Notes: generated by a model from the sequence alone, not told the origin. Counted from the stretch's first letter, positions 1 to 9,839 are shown. The stretch: 64,000 bases of DNA from Pontiellaceae bacterium B12227 (GCA_029432775.1 JAROAZ010000023.1:1-64000), one strand, 5' to 3'. Translations and numbers: made by a program.

Positions 1-2295
1 AAATGCCCCGCTGTTGGTCAGCATGGCCCCATCGAGTAGGTCAATCGAGATGTCCGTTCCGGCCAGAGTCACATCGCCTTGTGCAGTCAGTTCCGTAGCC
101 TCACCAGTAACAAAAAGTTGATTGTGTCCGGCGCCAGTGACAGACATACCTCCTGCATTAAATATGATTCCGCCGGAAGCAACTGCAACCAGATTATTTG
201 ATCCCGCTATATTTAGATCGCCACCATTGGCAAGCAGGCCTACATTCGTGACGCATACCAAAAGATTGTCCCCATTTAGGTTCATTCCATTATGGGTACT
301 TAATACAGAGTTGGTTCCGGAGACAATGATTTTAGCTTCCGATCCGGTCAGCTCAAACAAGCCCCCATTCGTTAGGATGGAACCGGAACCAATTAACAAC
401 TGCTGTCCCTCGCCATGAAAGACCATGCCCCCGGCAACAGAAAGGTCCGTTCCTTTTAGAGCGATGCTATTATTCGATCCTCCAACGGTCAAAGAACCTC
501 CTGTATTTAGTGCACCCCCATCAGTGATGAGAAGCACATTGTCACTGCCTCCATCGACCCACTCGCCATCTAACGTGCGCCCTCCAATTTCAACATCACC
601 GGCAACCTGAATTGTGGAGTTTGATCCGGAAATAAAGATCTGATTGCGGTCACCTCCCTCGGCAAAATCACCCATGGTCATAGTGGCGACATCCACTAAA
701 GCCCCATTTGTGACAATCAGCGCGTTCCCGCTGGAAAGATCGCCAATATGTAAATTATCGGCTCCAGCGGTCCATGCCGCATTAGAACCATTTAACATGA
801 GTATTTGACCGTCCCTAAGGAAGAGGGTCCCTCTTTCTACAAATTGATCATTAATATTGTATTCACTAAAGACAGGAGCCTCACCCTGACACTCAAGAAT
901 ACCGCCATCGCGCCAATAAAAGGTCGCATTTGTATTCCATCCTATTGCGGCCCCAAAATCTTCCTTCACCGTAAGCCGCCCACCATTAATCAGCGTCAGC
1001 GAATTTTCATCATGAATATAGGATCCTAATCCTTCTAATACCAAATTTCCGCCATCAGCAATTAAGACCGTGTTATCAATTGAATTCGTTTCCCCGATCT
1101 GAATTTGTCCAATCTGGACAAAGCCGCCTTTTATTATCGTCAGTTTATTATTTTCTCCTGTCATTTGAAACTGGTCAGCCAAAGCCTGCGCACCATTTTC
1201 AACAACCAGGCTATTATTTCCATCATTGGTGGAGGAACCTATATTTAACGTCAGGCCGGTACGATTCCACAAGGCGTTCGTTCCATTAAGCACCACGTTC
1301 ACCCCGTTTGAAATTCCATCCATGAATAGATTACGATGAGCCTCTAGCCCCCCGCCAGTCTGCAGCTCAAAGCCGGACATATTGGCATTGAAATCCATTT
1401 CTACTTCAAGCCATCCCCCATTTGTCACTTGAAGCGAATTTCCAGTCCCAGCAATCGTGAGCGCATCCAAAACATGCGTTCGTGCTCCATCGGAAACAAA
1501 CATTTGGTTCGTCATGGTTCCTGCAGCACCGATAACCAGATTGTTCACAGTTAACTCCGTATCAATCCCGCTTAGATCCATGGCGTTATAATTTCCACCC
1601 GCACCAAGCGTAGCGTGACTGATAGAAGCGGAAGCTCCATCCTCAAAAGAAACATTGTTAGAGTTTGAAAGGCCTCCCACAGCGAACAGATTGCTTCCAA
1701 AATTCCATCTTGCTTCTGAACCAATCAGGTTAACGGTCCGATTTGATTCAACCTGATCTAATCCGCTTAACTCTCCGCGAACTTTAAGCGTATTGCCCGT
1801 CTCGTAGATAAACCCGTCCATCGAAGCATTAAAAGTAGTTCCAACATCCAGCGAACCGGCACTGCCCAACGTTAATGTATTCCCTACCCCAAGAATATTC
1901 ACTCCGCCAGAAACCACCAGATTGCCATGGTCTTTAACCACTACGCTATTCCCCGAGTTATTCGTTGCACCAATATTCAGGGAAGATGCCTGCCAAGTGG
2001 AATTGCTCAGACTCACTTCGACCGTGTTATTCGAGGAAGCCCCCGCATATCCAACAAATGCATTTCCACTCGTTAGGGTTAAATCGCTTGTATCAGTAAC
2101 ATCAAAATCAGCAATTAGCTTTAAACGGTTGCCTTCTGTGTACTTCCCTACGTAAGTATCACCCCATTCCGTATCGTCAATAATAAGCACATCGCGCCGA
2201 TTCTCGATCAAATGATCTTCAGCGAAGGCACTCCCATTTACTCCGAACACACATGCAATCCCGAGCCATCGAGCCGCTCTAATCCACCTATTCAT
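1..2295 (-). CDS. Large autotransporter-like beta-helix surface protein, 3' end cut by window edge
   Basis: An unbroken frame of 765 codons runs from an ATG at 2295 to the left edge with no stop. It opens with a basic stretch and a hydrophobic segment ending in G-S-A-F-A, a convincing Sec signal peptide (about 25 residues). The rest is rich in Gly, Asn, Ser and Thr, with recurring pieces such as NNSLVVENG, NSLTLINGG, NNTV and ALIVTNGA. These mark imperfect beta-helix rungs of a passenger domain. No enzymatic motif is visible, and the expected C-terminal barrel or anchor lies outside the window. A GGGGT Shine-Dalgarno precedes the start, which overlaps the stop of the upstream small ORF by 8 bases. 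Base composition is more AT-rich than the neighbours. Secretion and surface location are inferred. Confidence 0.85.
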   Translation of the reverse strand, partial: MNRWIRAARWLGIACVFGVNGSAFAEDHLIENRRDVLIIDDTEWGDTYVGKYTEGNRLKLIADFDVTDTSDLTLTSGNAFVGYAGASSNNTVEVSLSNSTWQASSLNIGATNNSGNSVVVKDHGNLVVSGGVNILGVGNTLTLGSAGSLDVGTTFNASMDGFIYETGNTLKVRGELSGLDQVESNRTVNLIGSEARWNFGSNLFAVGGLSNSNNVSFEDGASASISHATLGAGGNYNAMDLSGIDTELTVNNLVIGAAGTMTNQMFVSDGARTHVLDALTIAGTGNSLQVTNGGWLEVEMDFNANMSGFELQTGGGLEAHRNLFMDGISNGVNVVLNGTNALWNRTGLTLNIGSSTNDGNNSLVVENGAQALADQFQMTGENNKLTIIKGGFVQIGQIQIGETNSIDNTVLIADGGNLVLEGLGSYIHDENSLTLINGGRLTVKEDFGAAIGWNTNATFYWRDGGILECQGEAPVFSEYNINDQFVERGTLFLRDGQILMLNGSNAAWTAGADNLHIGDLSSGNALIVTNGALVDVATMTMGDFAEGGDRNQIFISGSNSTIQVAGDVEIGGRTLDGEWVDGGSDNVLLITDGGALNTGGSLTVGGSNNSIALKGTDLSVAGGMVFHGEGQQLLIGSGSILTNGGLFELTGSEAKIIVSGTNSVLSTHNGMNLNGDNLLVCVTNVGLLANGGDLNIAGSNNLVAVASGGIIFNAGGMSVTGAGHNQLFVTGEATELTAQGDVTLAGTDISIDLLDGAMLTNSGAF

Positions 2296-2584
2296 GACTA
2301 CCCCTTAACGAATTATTGGTCCAGAGGGAGCCGAAATCGCTCACCAGTACCGTATTATTATCAGAACCATAAAGTTCTCCCACCATACCGACCCCATCAA
2401 AAACAGAGCCGCCTTTCACATTCTTGAGACTGTTGCCTGACGTTTGCCGCCTAGTAGTGAGCTGAAAGCCTAAATCCACCTGATTGGATATGGTACTTGC
2501 ACTTCCCCCACCAATCACATTTGCATATACTCTTGATGCAATACCCAAAAGAACCACCTCTAAAACGAGTCCACTGGACTTCAT
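2288..2584 (-). CDS. Small secreted protein resembling a truncated autotransporter-like passenger
   Basis: This 98-residue ORF starts with ATG after AGGGGGTAGGT, a good ribosome-binding site. It has a short hydrophobic leader ending R-V-Y-A, probably a signal peptide. The C-terminal third contains DNNTVLVSDFGSLWTNNS, the same kind of rung seen in the following large gene. It then stops, overlapping the start of the large gene by 8 bases. It may be a genuine small partner that is translationally coupled to the large gene, or the 5' stump of a second beta-helix gene that lost its body. The sequence alone does not decide. It shares the AT-rich composition of the large gene. Confidence 0.6.
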   Translation of the reverse strand: MKSSGLVLEVVLLGIASRVYANVIGGGSASTISNQVDLGFQLTTRRQTSGNSLKNVKGGSVFDGVGMVGELYGSDNNTVLVSDFGSLWTNNSLRGSHE

Positions 2585-2754
2585 ACCTACCCCCTAAGAT
2601 CTTCACTTCTACTTTTGAAATAATTTCAGACATTAAATTTCCCTTAAAGAGAGCAATATGCGTACCAACAAGTACGTAATTTACTCTCAAGAACACAAAT
2701 CTTCCACCACCGATGATTCTACGCTAGAATAAGCGGTATTAACGGAGGTTTATC

Positions 2755-3039
2755 ATGAGAGGTCACATCATTACAGAAGACCGGTTTCTGCATCAGGGGA
2801 TCGACCATCATCTGTTCATCACGCAGGCCGACGGCGCGGAGAATGAATTCCGTTTTGAGGTGCGGCGTATCGCTCCCGGAGGCGACCACCCCGAGACCAT
2901 CTATGAAAAAACAGAAGACTTTTCAAAGTGGTTTGAGAAAGATCCCCATGCGGTTATCGGCGAACTGCTCTGCGAAGAAATGACCCTGATTAAAAAGGAG
3001 GTCTTTGCCGAAGAGGAGATTCACGTCCACGATCCGTGA
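2755..3039 (+). CDS. Hypothetical 94-residue acidic cytoplasmic protein
   Basis: The start follows a strong ACGGAGG ribosome-binding site at normal spacing, and the ORF ends just before a clear terminator, so this looks like a monocistronic gene. The protein is acidic, with no signal peptide or membrane segment. It carries charged motifs such as HHLFITQADG near residue 20 and a Glu-rich C-terminus ending IHVHDP. I do not recognise the family. It is divergent from the autotransporter-like pair upstream and convergent with gltD downstream. Confidence 0.7.
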   Translation: MRGHIITEDRFLHQGIDHHLFITQADGAENEFRFEVRRIAPGGDHPETIYEKTEDFSKWFEKDPHAVIGELLCEEMTLIKKEVFAEEEIHVHDP

Positions 3040-3051
3040 GCATGCAAAAGA

Positions 3052-3089
3052 AAAACCCGGAGTTCCAATCATTGGAAGCTCCGGGTTTT
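3052..3089 (+). terminator. Rho-independent terminator with a TTCCA-N5-TGGAA palindrome in its loop
   Basis: An 11-bp arm AAAACCCGGAG pairs with CTCCGGGTTTT. The whole upper part of the hairpin is the palindrome TTCCAATCATTGGAA (3063-3077). A-rich and T-rich flanks on both sides make it plausible in both directions, serving the 94-residue gene and, read on the minus strand, the end of gltD. Confidence 0.8.
3063..3077. repeat. TTCCA-N5-TGGAA palindrome (spacer ATCAT)
   Basis: Exact copy forming the tip of the terminator hairpin; intergenic. Confidence 0.9.
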
Positions 3090-3115
3090 AGCAAGCGACA
3101 AGCTTACTCGCTAAA

Positions 3116-4603
3116 CTACGGCAGGACGGTGTCGCCCATCAGGTAGGTATCCACCTCGCGCGCCGCGCCTCGGCCTTCATTGATGGCCCATACGATGAGG
3201 GACTGCCCGCGACGGGAATCGCCCGCAGCATAAATTCCTTTCACGTTCGTGGTATAGACCTCGTGATCGGCTTTATAGTTGGAGCGCGCGTCACGCTCGA
3301 TGTCGAGCTGATCGGCAATTACATCTTCCGGCCCAAGGAAGCCCATGGCGAGCAGGACCAGATCGGCCTCAACCCGCTTTTCAGTTCCTTCAACCGCTTT
3401 CGGCATTCTGCCACCGTTACCGTTATCCACCCATTCGACTTCCACGGTATGGATGGCCACCAGATTACCCTCGGCATCGCCTTCAAACTTCTGTGTCATT
3501 ACCGAGAAGTTACGCGGATCTTTGCCCTGCAGTTTAATGGCTTCCTGCTGACCGTAGTCGGTCTTGATGTTGGCCGGCCACTGCGGCCAGGGATTGGAAA
3601 CACGGTTACGGTCGGCTTCCGGCTGCGGCATAATTTCGAGCTGCGTTACCTTTTCGCACTCGTGGCGCAGGGAGGTGCCTACACAGTCCGTGCCGGTATC
3701 ACCCCCGCCAATGACGATTACTTTCTTCCCCTTAGCGGAGATGTAGTTGCCGTCTTCCAGCTTGCTGTCGAGCAGGCTCTTGGTGTTTGCACCCAGGAAT
3801 TCCATGGCAAAGTGAACGCCCTTCAGATCGCGGCCTTCAACCGGCAGATCCCGGGGCTTGGTGGCACCGGTGGTGAAGACCACGGCATCGAACTGTTTCT
3901 TCAGCTCATTCGCTTTTATGTCCTTACCGATTTCAATACCGGTTTTAAATTCAATTCCTTCCGCCGCCAGAATATCAACACGGCGCTGAACCACTGCCTT
4001 ATCGAGCTTCATGTTCGGAATACCGTACATCAGCAGGCCGCCGATGCGGTCGGCACGCTCGTAGACGGTTACGTTATGACCGGCTTTGTTGAGCTGGGCT
4101 GCACAGGCCAGTCCGGCAGGTCCGGAACCGACCACAGCCACCTTTTTATCGGTACGCACTTCCGGCGGCTCAGGAACCACCCAGCCGTTTTCGAAGCCTT
4201 TGTCGATGATGGTACGTTCGTTGTCGTGAATGGTGACCGCCGGCTCGTTGATGCCTAGTACGCAACCCGCTTCACACGGAGCCGGACAAACACGACCGGT
4301 AAACTCCGGGAAGTTGTTGGTGTGGTGCAGGCGATCCAGCGCTTCCTGCCAGCGGTTGCGGTAGATCAGATCATTCCACTCGGGGATCAGGTTGTTGATC
4401 GGGCAGCCGCTTGCGCCGCCTTCCATCATTTCACCCCGGTGGCAGAATGGAACACCGCAGTCCATACAGCGGGCTCCCTGCTCCTGACAGGTCTGCTCGT
4501 CGCGCAGCACGTAGACCTCGTCCCAATCCTTCACACGCTCCTCTTCGGGCCGCATCGGGTTGGTGGTCCGTACAAATTCTAAAAATCCAGTTGGTTTTCC
4601 CAT
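3116..4603 (-). CDS. gltD: Glutamate synthase (NADPH) small subunit
   Basis: This 495-residue protein is the FAD/NADPH subunit of GOGAT, which passes electrons to the large subunit to make glutamate from glutamine and 2-oxoglutarate. Visible features are an N-terminal Fe-S region with clustered cysteines (CMDCGVPFCHRG, then VCPAPCEAGC near residue 110), a first Rossmann motif GSGPAG around residue 160 for FAD, and a second GGGDTG around residue 300 for NADPH. A C-terminal GIYAAGDSRRGQSLIVWAI closes the FAD site. The length is normal for the family. The ATG at 4603 follows AAGGAG. The gene lies 24 bases downstream of gltB on the same strand, so the two form an operon. Confidence 0.97.
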   Translation of the reverse strand: MGKPTGFLEFVRTTNPMRPEEERVKDWDEVYVLRDEQTCQEQGARCMDCGVPFCHRGEMMEGGASGCPINNLIPEWNDLIYRNRWQEALDRLHHTNNFPEFTGRVCPAPCEAGCVLGINEPAVTIHDNERTIIDKGFENGWVVPEPPEVRTDKKVAVVGSGPAGLACAAQLNKAGHNVTVYERADRIGGLLMYGIPNMKLDKAVVQRRVDILAAEGIEFKTGIEIGKDIKANELKKQFDAVVFTTGATKPRDLPVEGRDLKGVHFAMEFLGANTKSLLDSKLEDGNYISAKGKKVIVIGGGDTGTDCVGTSLRHECEKVTQLEIMPQPEADRNRVSNPWPQWPANIKTDYGQQEAIKLQGKDPRNFSVMTQKFEGDAEGNLVAIHTVEVEWVDNGNGGRMPKAVEGTEKRVEADLVLLAMGFLGPEDVIADQLDIERDARSNYKADHEVYTTNVKGIYAAGDSRRGQSLIVWAINEGRGAAREVDTYLMGDTVLP

Positions 4604-4627
4604 GACTAAATCTCCTTAAACTATCGG

Positions 4628-7600
4628 TTAGAGCGCCGCGATGTGCATATCGAACGCCGCATCAATAATCTGCTCTTCCGTTTCATATTCGCCGGTTTCA
4701 CGTGCTTTTTCAATAAAGCCGAGCATGCGCTTGTAGTCGGTCGGGATGACCTTCACAAATTTGGCGAGCGAAGCGTCCCAGTCGGCCAGCATAGCTGCCG
4801 CCACGGTGGAGCCGGTCTTCAGCTGATGTGCTTCAATGAAGCCTTTCAGCTCTGCGATCTCTTTCGTTGCGTGCACTCTTTCGAGCTCGATCATTTCCAT
4901 GTTGCACTTGTTTGCAAAGTCGCCGGCCTCGTCATAAACATACGCCACACCACCGGACATGCCTGCCCCGAAGTTCTGGCCGGTTTTGCCGAGGATGATC
5001 GCTTTGCCGCCGGTCATATATTCACAACCGTGATCACCGATGCCTTCAACAACCACCTCAACACCGGAGTTACGAACACAGAAGCGCTCGCCGGCAACAC
5101 CGCGGATGAATGCCTTCCCGCCGGTTGCTCCGTAGAAACAGACGTTTCCTACCAGGATGTTATCTTCCGCAACAAACTGAGCGCCTTTGCTCGGGTAAAC
5201 CGACAGATGACCTCCGGAAAGGCCTTTGCCCACATAGTCGTTGGCATCGCCTTCAACTTCGAGTTCGATGCCGTTACACATGAACGCGCCCATGGACTGA
5301 CCGATAGAACCCTTCAGCTTAAAGTGGATCGTGCCGTCCGGCAGTCCTTTGCCTTCGGTGGCTTTCGTCAGTTCATGCGAAAGAATCGTACCGACGGAAC
5401 GGTCGGTGTTGATGACATCAAACGTGGCCGAAACTTTTTCGCCGTTTTCAATTGCCGCCTTCGCCGCATCAATCAGTTTCCAGTCGATCACGCTTTCAAG
5501 CAGGTGGTTCTGATCTTTGCTGTGGAACGTTCCGCCCTCTTCTGCACCGATAGTTTCCTTATGCAGAATCGGGGAAAGGTCGAGGTTTTTATATTTCCAG
5601 TGGTCTACATCTTCACGGAATTTGAGGCACTGGGACTCTCCGACCATTTCATCAATGGTTTTGAATCCGAGTTCAGCCATGATTTCACGCAGGCCATCAA
5701 CCAGGAAGGTGAAGTAGTTCACCACGTAGTCCGCGTTGCCTTCAAACTTGGCACGCAGCTCACCGCGCTGGGTGGCAATACCCACCGGGCAGGTGTTGCT
5801 GTGGCACTTACGCATCATGATGCAGCCCTGAACCACGAGAGCGGCCGTTGCAACGCCCCACTCTTCCGCGCCGAGCAGGGTTGCAATGGCGAGGTCGCGG
5901 GAGGTTTTCATCTGGCCGTCGGCCTGAACCACAATACGGTTACGCAGGCGGTTACGAACCAAAGTCTGATGGGTTTCGGAGAGACCGAGCTCCCACGGCA
6001 GACCGGCGTGCTTGATGGAGCTGAGCGGCGAAGCGCCGGTTCCTCCGTCATAGCCGGCAATCAGAACGGCATCGGCTTTCGCCTTACACACACCGGCGGC
6101 AATGGTGCCGACACCCGCTTCGGATACCAGCTTCACGTTCACCCGTGCATCTCGGTTGGAGTTCTTCAGGTCGTAGATCAGCTGTGCGAGGTCTTCGATC
6201 GAATAAATGTCATGGTGCGGCGGCGGGGAAATGAGTCCCACACCCGGCGTGGAACCGCGGGTACGGCCAATCCAGCCGTTCACCTTATGGCCCGGCAGAT
6301 GTCCGCCTTCGCCCGGTTTTGCACCCTGCGCCATTTTAATCTGCAGCTCGCGTGCTTTAGAAAGGTAGTAGCTGTTCACCCCGAAACGACCGGAGGCAAT
6401 CTGCTTGGTGGCGGAACACATATCGTCGCCGTTGGGCAGTTTGGTATAGCGCTTGGGATCTTCGCCGCCCTCACCGGAGTTCGATTTTGAACCAATGCGG
6501 TTCATGGCAATCGCCAACGTGGTGTGTGCTTCCCAGGAGATGGATCCGAAGGACATCGCACCGGTTGCGAAACGTTTCAGGATGTTTTCGGCCGGCTCCA
6601 CCTCGTCCAGCGAAATAGCAGGCCGGTCGGAGTTGAAGTCCATCAGGCCGCGCAGCGTGAACGCCGCTTCGTTCTGATCATCAACCGATTTACAATATTT
6701 TTTGTATTTTGCGTAGTCGTTTTCGCGTGTGCATTCCTGCAGCAGACGAATGGTGGTCGGGTTGAACAGATGGCGTTCGCCGTCTTTGCGCCAGGAATAT
6801 TCACCACCGGGGTCGAGTACCTTTGAAGCACCGCCGCGAGTCGGAAACCCTTTGCGGTGCTTCTGCAGAGTTTCTTTCGCGATATCATCGAGGCCAAGCC
6901 CTTCAATACGGCTGACCGATCCTGTGAAGTATTTTTCGACAACGCTGGAATTGATTCCAACGATTTCGAAGATCTGCGCACCCTGGTAGGACGCGAGCGT
7001 TGAAATACCCATCTTGGAGAAAATCTTCAGCAGACCACCGTCAATGGACTTGATGTAGTTCTGGATCGCCTGGTCGGAGCTGATTCCGTTGAGCAGATCT
7101 TCTTTCTCCATATTGCGGATGGTGTCGAGTGCCATGTAGGGATTGATGGCGGACGCACCAAAACCGAGAACCGTTGCGAAATGGTGAACTTCACGAACAT
7201 CGCCGACTTCGAGAATGAGGTCGGCCTTGCCGCGCTTACCCGCGCGGATCAGGTAGTGATGCACAGCGGCCGCGGCCAGCACAGACGGAATCGGTGCATG
7301 GTCGGAATCGCAGGCGAAGTCTGACAGCAGGATGATGGAGTAGCCTTCATCAATGGCATCTTCGGCATAGCGACAGACCCGATCAAGGGTGTGCTCCAGC
7401 ACGCCTTCTTTTCCATTTGCCGGGAAAACAATATCCAGACGCTTGGTTTGGAAGTGGCTGTGGTCCACATGCGTCAGCTTAGCCAGATCTTCGTTGGTCA
7501 GAACCGGTTGCGTAATGGCAATACGGCGGCAATGTTCCGGAGACTCGGTCAGGATGTTCTTGAATCCGCCGACATACGTTCGAAGGTCCATCACAACGCG

Positions 7601-9259
7601 CTCACGGATCGGGTCGATCGGCGGGTTGGTGACCTGTGCAAAGAGCTGCTTGAAATAGTGCGATAGCTGAGTCGGACGGTCGGAAAGAACCGCCAGCGGA
7701 TTATCGGCCCCCATGGATCCGAGCGGTTCTTTACCGCCGGTCGCCATCGGAATCAGGATTTCGTTGATGTCTTCGTAGGAGAAACCAAAGGTCTGCTGCC
7801 GCTTAAAGAGCGTTTTTGCATTCGGCGTTTTCAGCTCGAAATCTTCGGGAGAAGGCAAATCTTTCAGATGAACCATGGTCTGATCGATCCAATCCTGATA
7901 GGGCTGACGGGAGCAGAGATCTGCTTTCAGCTCGTCGTCGGAAATGATACGGCCCTGTTCAAGGTCAGCCACAAACATTTTACCCGGCTGCAGACGGCCA
8001 CGAATTTTCACATCGTCGTGATTCACATCAATACAACCGGTTTCGGAGGCCATAATCAGGGTATCGTCGTTGGTCACGCAGTAGCGTGAAGGACGCAGAC
8101 CGTTACGGTCCAGTGTGGCCCCAACCAGAACACCGTCGGTGAAACACACCGAAGCAGGCCCATCCCACGGTTCCATCATCGCAGAGTAGAATTCGTAGAA
8201 CGCGCGCTTGGTCGGATCCATATCCGTCGCGTTCTGCCACGCTTCCGGAATCAGCATCATCAGCACATGCGGCAGCGAGCGGCCGGACAGCACCAGCATT
8301 TCAATCGCCATGTCCAGGTTGGCGGAATCCGACGCCTTGACGTCGCAGATCGGGAAGATCATTTCCAGCTCTTCTTTGGAGAAGGCGGTACATTCGAGCA
8401 GAATCTCGCGGGCACGCATCCAGTTGATGTTACCCTTGTTGGTGTTGATTTCACCGTTATGTGCAATATAGCGGAACGGCTGCGCGAGCTTCCACGAAGG
8501 GAAGGTGTTGGTGGAGAACCGGGAGTGCACCAGCGCGATGGCGGATACGGCCGATTCGTTCTGCAGGTCGAGGAAATAGCGCGGAACCTGTGCGGTTACG
8601 AGCTGTCCTTTATAGTTGATGGTCTTGTAGGAGCAGGAAATAATGTTCAACCCGTCCGGACCGAGGCCTGCAACGGTCTCATTCGCGACACGCTCCGCAC
8701 TCTTACGGAAAACAAACAGCTTGCGGTCAAATTCCTCAACGGACATACCTTCCGGCTTGCCGATGAAGATCTGCTGCACGCTCGGTTCGGTTTCTGCTGA
8801 ATCGCGACCGAGGTCGGAATTATCGACCGGTACGATGCGATAGCCCAGCAGCGGCAGTTTGAACTTGGCCAGCTTGCGCTCGACGATATCCTTGCACTCC
8901 GCCTGTTGAACGGCGTCGCGCGGGAAAAACGTCATGGCAACACCATATTCTCCAAACTTTGGAAGTTTGATACCGGACTTGGGGCATTCTTCAACAAAGA
9001 GTTCGTGGGGGATCTGGAACAGAATACCGGCACCATCGCCGGATTTGATGTCGAACCCGGTTCCGCCGCGGTGTTCCATGCGCTCCAGCATATCCAGAGC
9101 ATCGGTGATGACCGCGTGTTTTTTGCGGCCTTTCAAGTTTGCAACGAAGCCGATACCACAACTGGTGTGCTCGTAATCAGAACGGTACATGCCCTTACCT
9201 TCGGGCATTCCGAACATGTTCAGCTTCTCTTCCTTATAAGGGGTCATTTTTTTTGACAT
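4628..9259 (-). CDS. gltB: Glutamate synthase large subunit
   Basis: This 1543-residue protein is the ammonia-producing and FMN/Fe-S subunit of GOGAT. The chosen ATG at 9259 places the catalytic N-terminal cysteine of the class II amidotransferase domain at residue 34 (HTSCGIGF), so a short propeptide would be removed. A longer frame to 9322 exists but lacks support. Other landmarks include the synthase domain with GGTGASPLSSIKHAG and the cluster cysteines CIMMRKCHSNTCPVGIATQ near residue 1150, and the C-terminal glycine-rich beta-helix (GLSGGHLSVYP, GATGGKAFIRG). gltD follows directly. One near-match palindrome (8950-8964) lies in the 5' part and encodes LPKFGE. Confidence 0.97.
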   Translation of the reverse strand: MSKKMTPYKEEKLNMFGMPEGKGMYRSDYEHTSCGIGFVANLKGRKKHAVITDALDMLERMEHRGGTGFDIKSGDGAGILFQIPHELFVEECPKSGIKLPKFGEYGVAMTFFPRDAVQQAECKDIVERKLAKFKLPLLGYRIVPVDNSDLGRDSAETEPSVQQIFIGKPEGMSVEEFDRKLFVFRKSAERVANETVAGLGPDGLNIISCSYKTINYKGQLVTAQVPRYFLDLQNESAVSAIALVHSRFSTNTFPSWKLAQPFRYIAHNGEINTNKGNINWMRAREILLECTAFSKEELEMIFPICDVKASDSANLDMAIEMLVLSGRSLPHVLMMLIPEAWQNATDMDPTKRAFYEFYSAMMEPWDGPASVCFTDGVLVGATLDRNGLRPSRYCVTNDDTLIMASETGCIDVNHDDVKIRGRLQPGKMFVADLEQGRIISDDELKADLCSRQPYQDWIDQTMVHLKDLPSPEDFELKTPNAKTLFKRQQTFGFSYEDINEILIPMATGGKEPLGSMGADNPLAVLSDRPTQLSHYFKQLFAQVTNPPIDPIRERVVMDLRTYVGGFKNILTESPEHCRRIAITQPVLTNEDLAKLTHVDHSHFQTKRLDIVFPANGKEGVLEHTLDRVCRYAEDAIDEGYSIILLSDFACDSDHAPIPSVLAAAAVHHYLIRAGKRGKADLILEVGDVREVHHFATVLGFGASAINPYMALDTIRNMEKEDLLNGISSDQAIQNYIKSIDGGLLKIFSKMGISTLASYQGAQIFEIVGINSSVVEKYFTGSVSRIEGLGLDDIAKETLQKHRKGFPTRGGASKVLDPGGEYSWRKDGERHLFNPTTIRLLQECTRENDYAKYKKYCKSVDDQNEAAFTLRGLMDFNSDRPAISLDEVEPAENILKRFATGAMSFGSISWEAHTTLAIAMNRIGSKSNSGEGGEDPKRYTKLPNGDDMCSATKQIASGRFGVNSYYLSKARELQIKMAQGAKPGEGGHLPGHKVNGWIGRTRGSTPGVGLISPPPHHDIYSIEDLAQLIYDLKNSNRDARVNVKLVSEAGVGTIAAGVCKAKADAVLIAGYDGGTGASPLSSIKHAGLPWELGLSETHQTLVRNRLRNRIVVQADGQMKTSRDLAIATLLGAEEWGVATAALVVQGCIMMRKCHSNTCPVGIATQRGELRAKFEGNADYVVNYFTFLVDGLREIMAELGFKTIDEMVGESQCLKFREDVDHWKYKNLDLSPILHKETIGAEEGGTFHSKDQNHLLESVIDWKLIDAAKAAIENGEKVSATFDVINTDRSVGTILSHELTKATEGKGLPDGTIHFKLKGSIGQSMGAFMCNGIELEVEGDANDYVGKGLSGGHLSVYPSKGAQFVAEDNILVGNVCFYGATGGKAFIRGVAGERFCVRNSGVEVVVEGIGDHGCEYMTGGKAIILGKTGQNFGAGMSGGVAYVYDEAGDFANKCNMEMIELERVHATKEIAELKGFIEAHQLKTGSTVAAAMLADWDASLAKFVKVIPTDYKRMLGFIEKARETGEYETEEQIIDAAFDMHIAAL

Positions 9260-9407
9260 AAAAAACCTCGATATGGGGTTCAGATAAAATAGCGGGGTAA
9301 TTTGCCTAGGGAGGCGGCTCAAGTCAACCCCTCAACAAGCATAAATAGGTAATTAACAAGCAATTTAAGCGTTTTAAACCCGGATTACAGGATCCGCCTT
9401 TGCGGGT

Positions 9408-9422
9408 TTCCAAACTCTGGAA
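9408..9422. repeat. TTCCA-N5-TGGAA palindrome (spacer AACTC)
   Basis: Exact copy between gltB and the thioesterase gene, only 13 bases from the next copy. Confidence 0.9.
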
Positions 9423-9428
9423 ACGGCT

Positions 9429-9839
9429 CTAAAATTTCCAACCGTTGGAAGAAAAGGCCTCGTCGAACGGATCGGGCGCAACGGGGCGCCCGTTTCGGGT
9501 GAGCACCCCGATCACCTGCGCTTCAATGATCAGCTTTTCATCCGACTTCCGGTAAATGGCCTGATCAAACACAAAGCGCACCCGGCCTTTTTTGTGCATT
9601 CCGACTTTCACGATGAATTCGTCCCGCGGGCGAAGCGGAAATTTATAGTCGATCTCAATCCGGGTCACGACGGCATCAATTCCATCAGCACAGAGCTGTG
9701 CAAAATCGATCCCGACCGACTGTAAAAATTCATGCCGGGCGTGTTCCAGATAGTTCTGATAAACAGCATTGTTCACAATGCCCTGAAGGTCGCACTCGTA
9801 GTCACGCACCATCATTTCAGTTTCAAAAATAGATTCCAT
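9429..9839 (-). CDS. Acyl-CoA thioesterase, 4HBT/YbgC-like hotdog family
   Basis: The 136-residue protein has the hotdog signature near the N-terminus: RDYECDLQGIVNNAVYQNYLEHARHE, in which the Asp before the QGIVNN turn and the following Tyr/Glu helix match the YbgC-type active site. Such enzymes hydrolyse short or aromatic acyl-CoA thioesters; the substrate cannot be read here. The ATG touches the stop of rsgA (TGAATG), so the two are translationally coupled. The last codons (SNGWKF) are written by a TTCCA-N5-TGGAA palindrome, which may have extended the C-terminus. Confidence 0.88.
   Translation of the reverse strand: MESIFETEMMVRDYECDLQGIVNNAVYQNYLEHARHEFLQSVGIDFAQLCADGIDAVVTRIEIDYKFPLRPRDEFIVKVGMHKKGRVRFVFDQAIYRKSDEKLIIEAQVIGVLTRNGRPVAPDPFDEAFSSNGWKF
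9436..9450. repeat. TTCCA-N5-TGGAA palindrome (spacer ACCGT) in the 3' end of the thioesterase gene
   Basis: Exact copy; on the minus strand it encodes S-N-G-W-K, the last residues before the C-terminal Phe. Confidence 0.9.

Noticed and set aside
2451..2696. 81-codon frame on the minus strand overlapping the 98-residue ORF
   Set aside because: It uses leader DNA, lacks a signal peptide and ribosome-binding site, and its product is unlike any secreted protein; the 98-residue frame fits better.
3263..4258. 331-codon frame on the plus strand
   Set aside because: It mirrors gltD codons; no start site or motif supports it.
4643..6490. 615-codon open frame on the plus strand
   Set aside because: It lies entirely antisense to the well-conserved gltB gene and encodes a His/Phe-rich product with no family signature; it is a GC-skew shadow.
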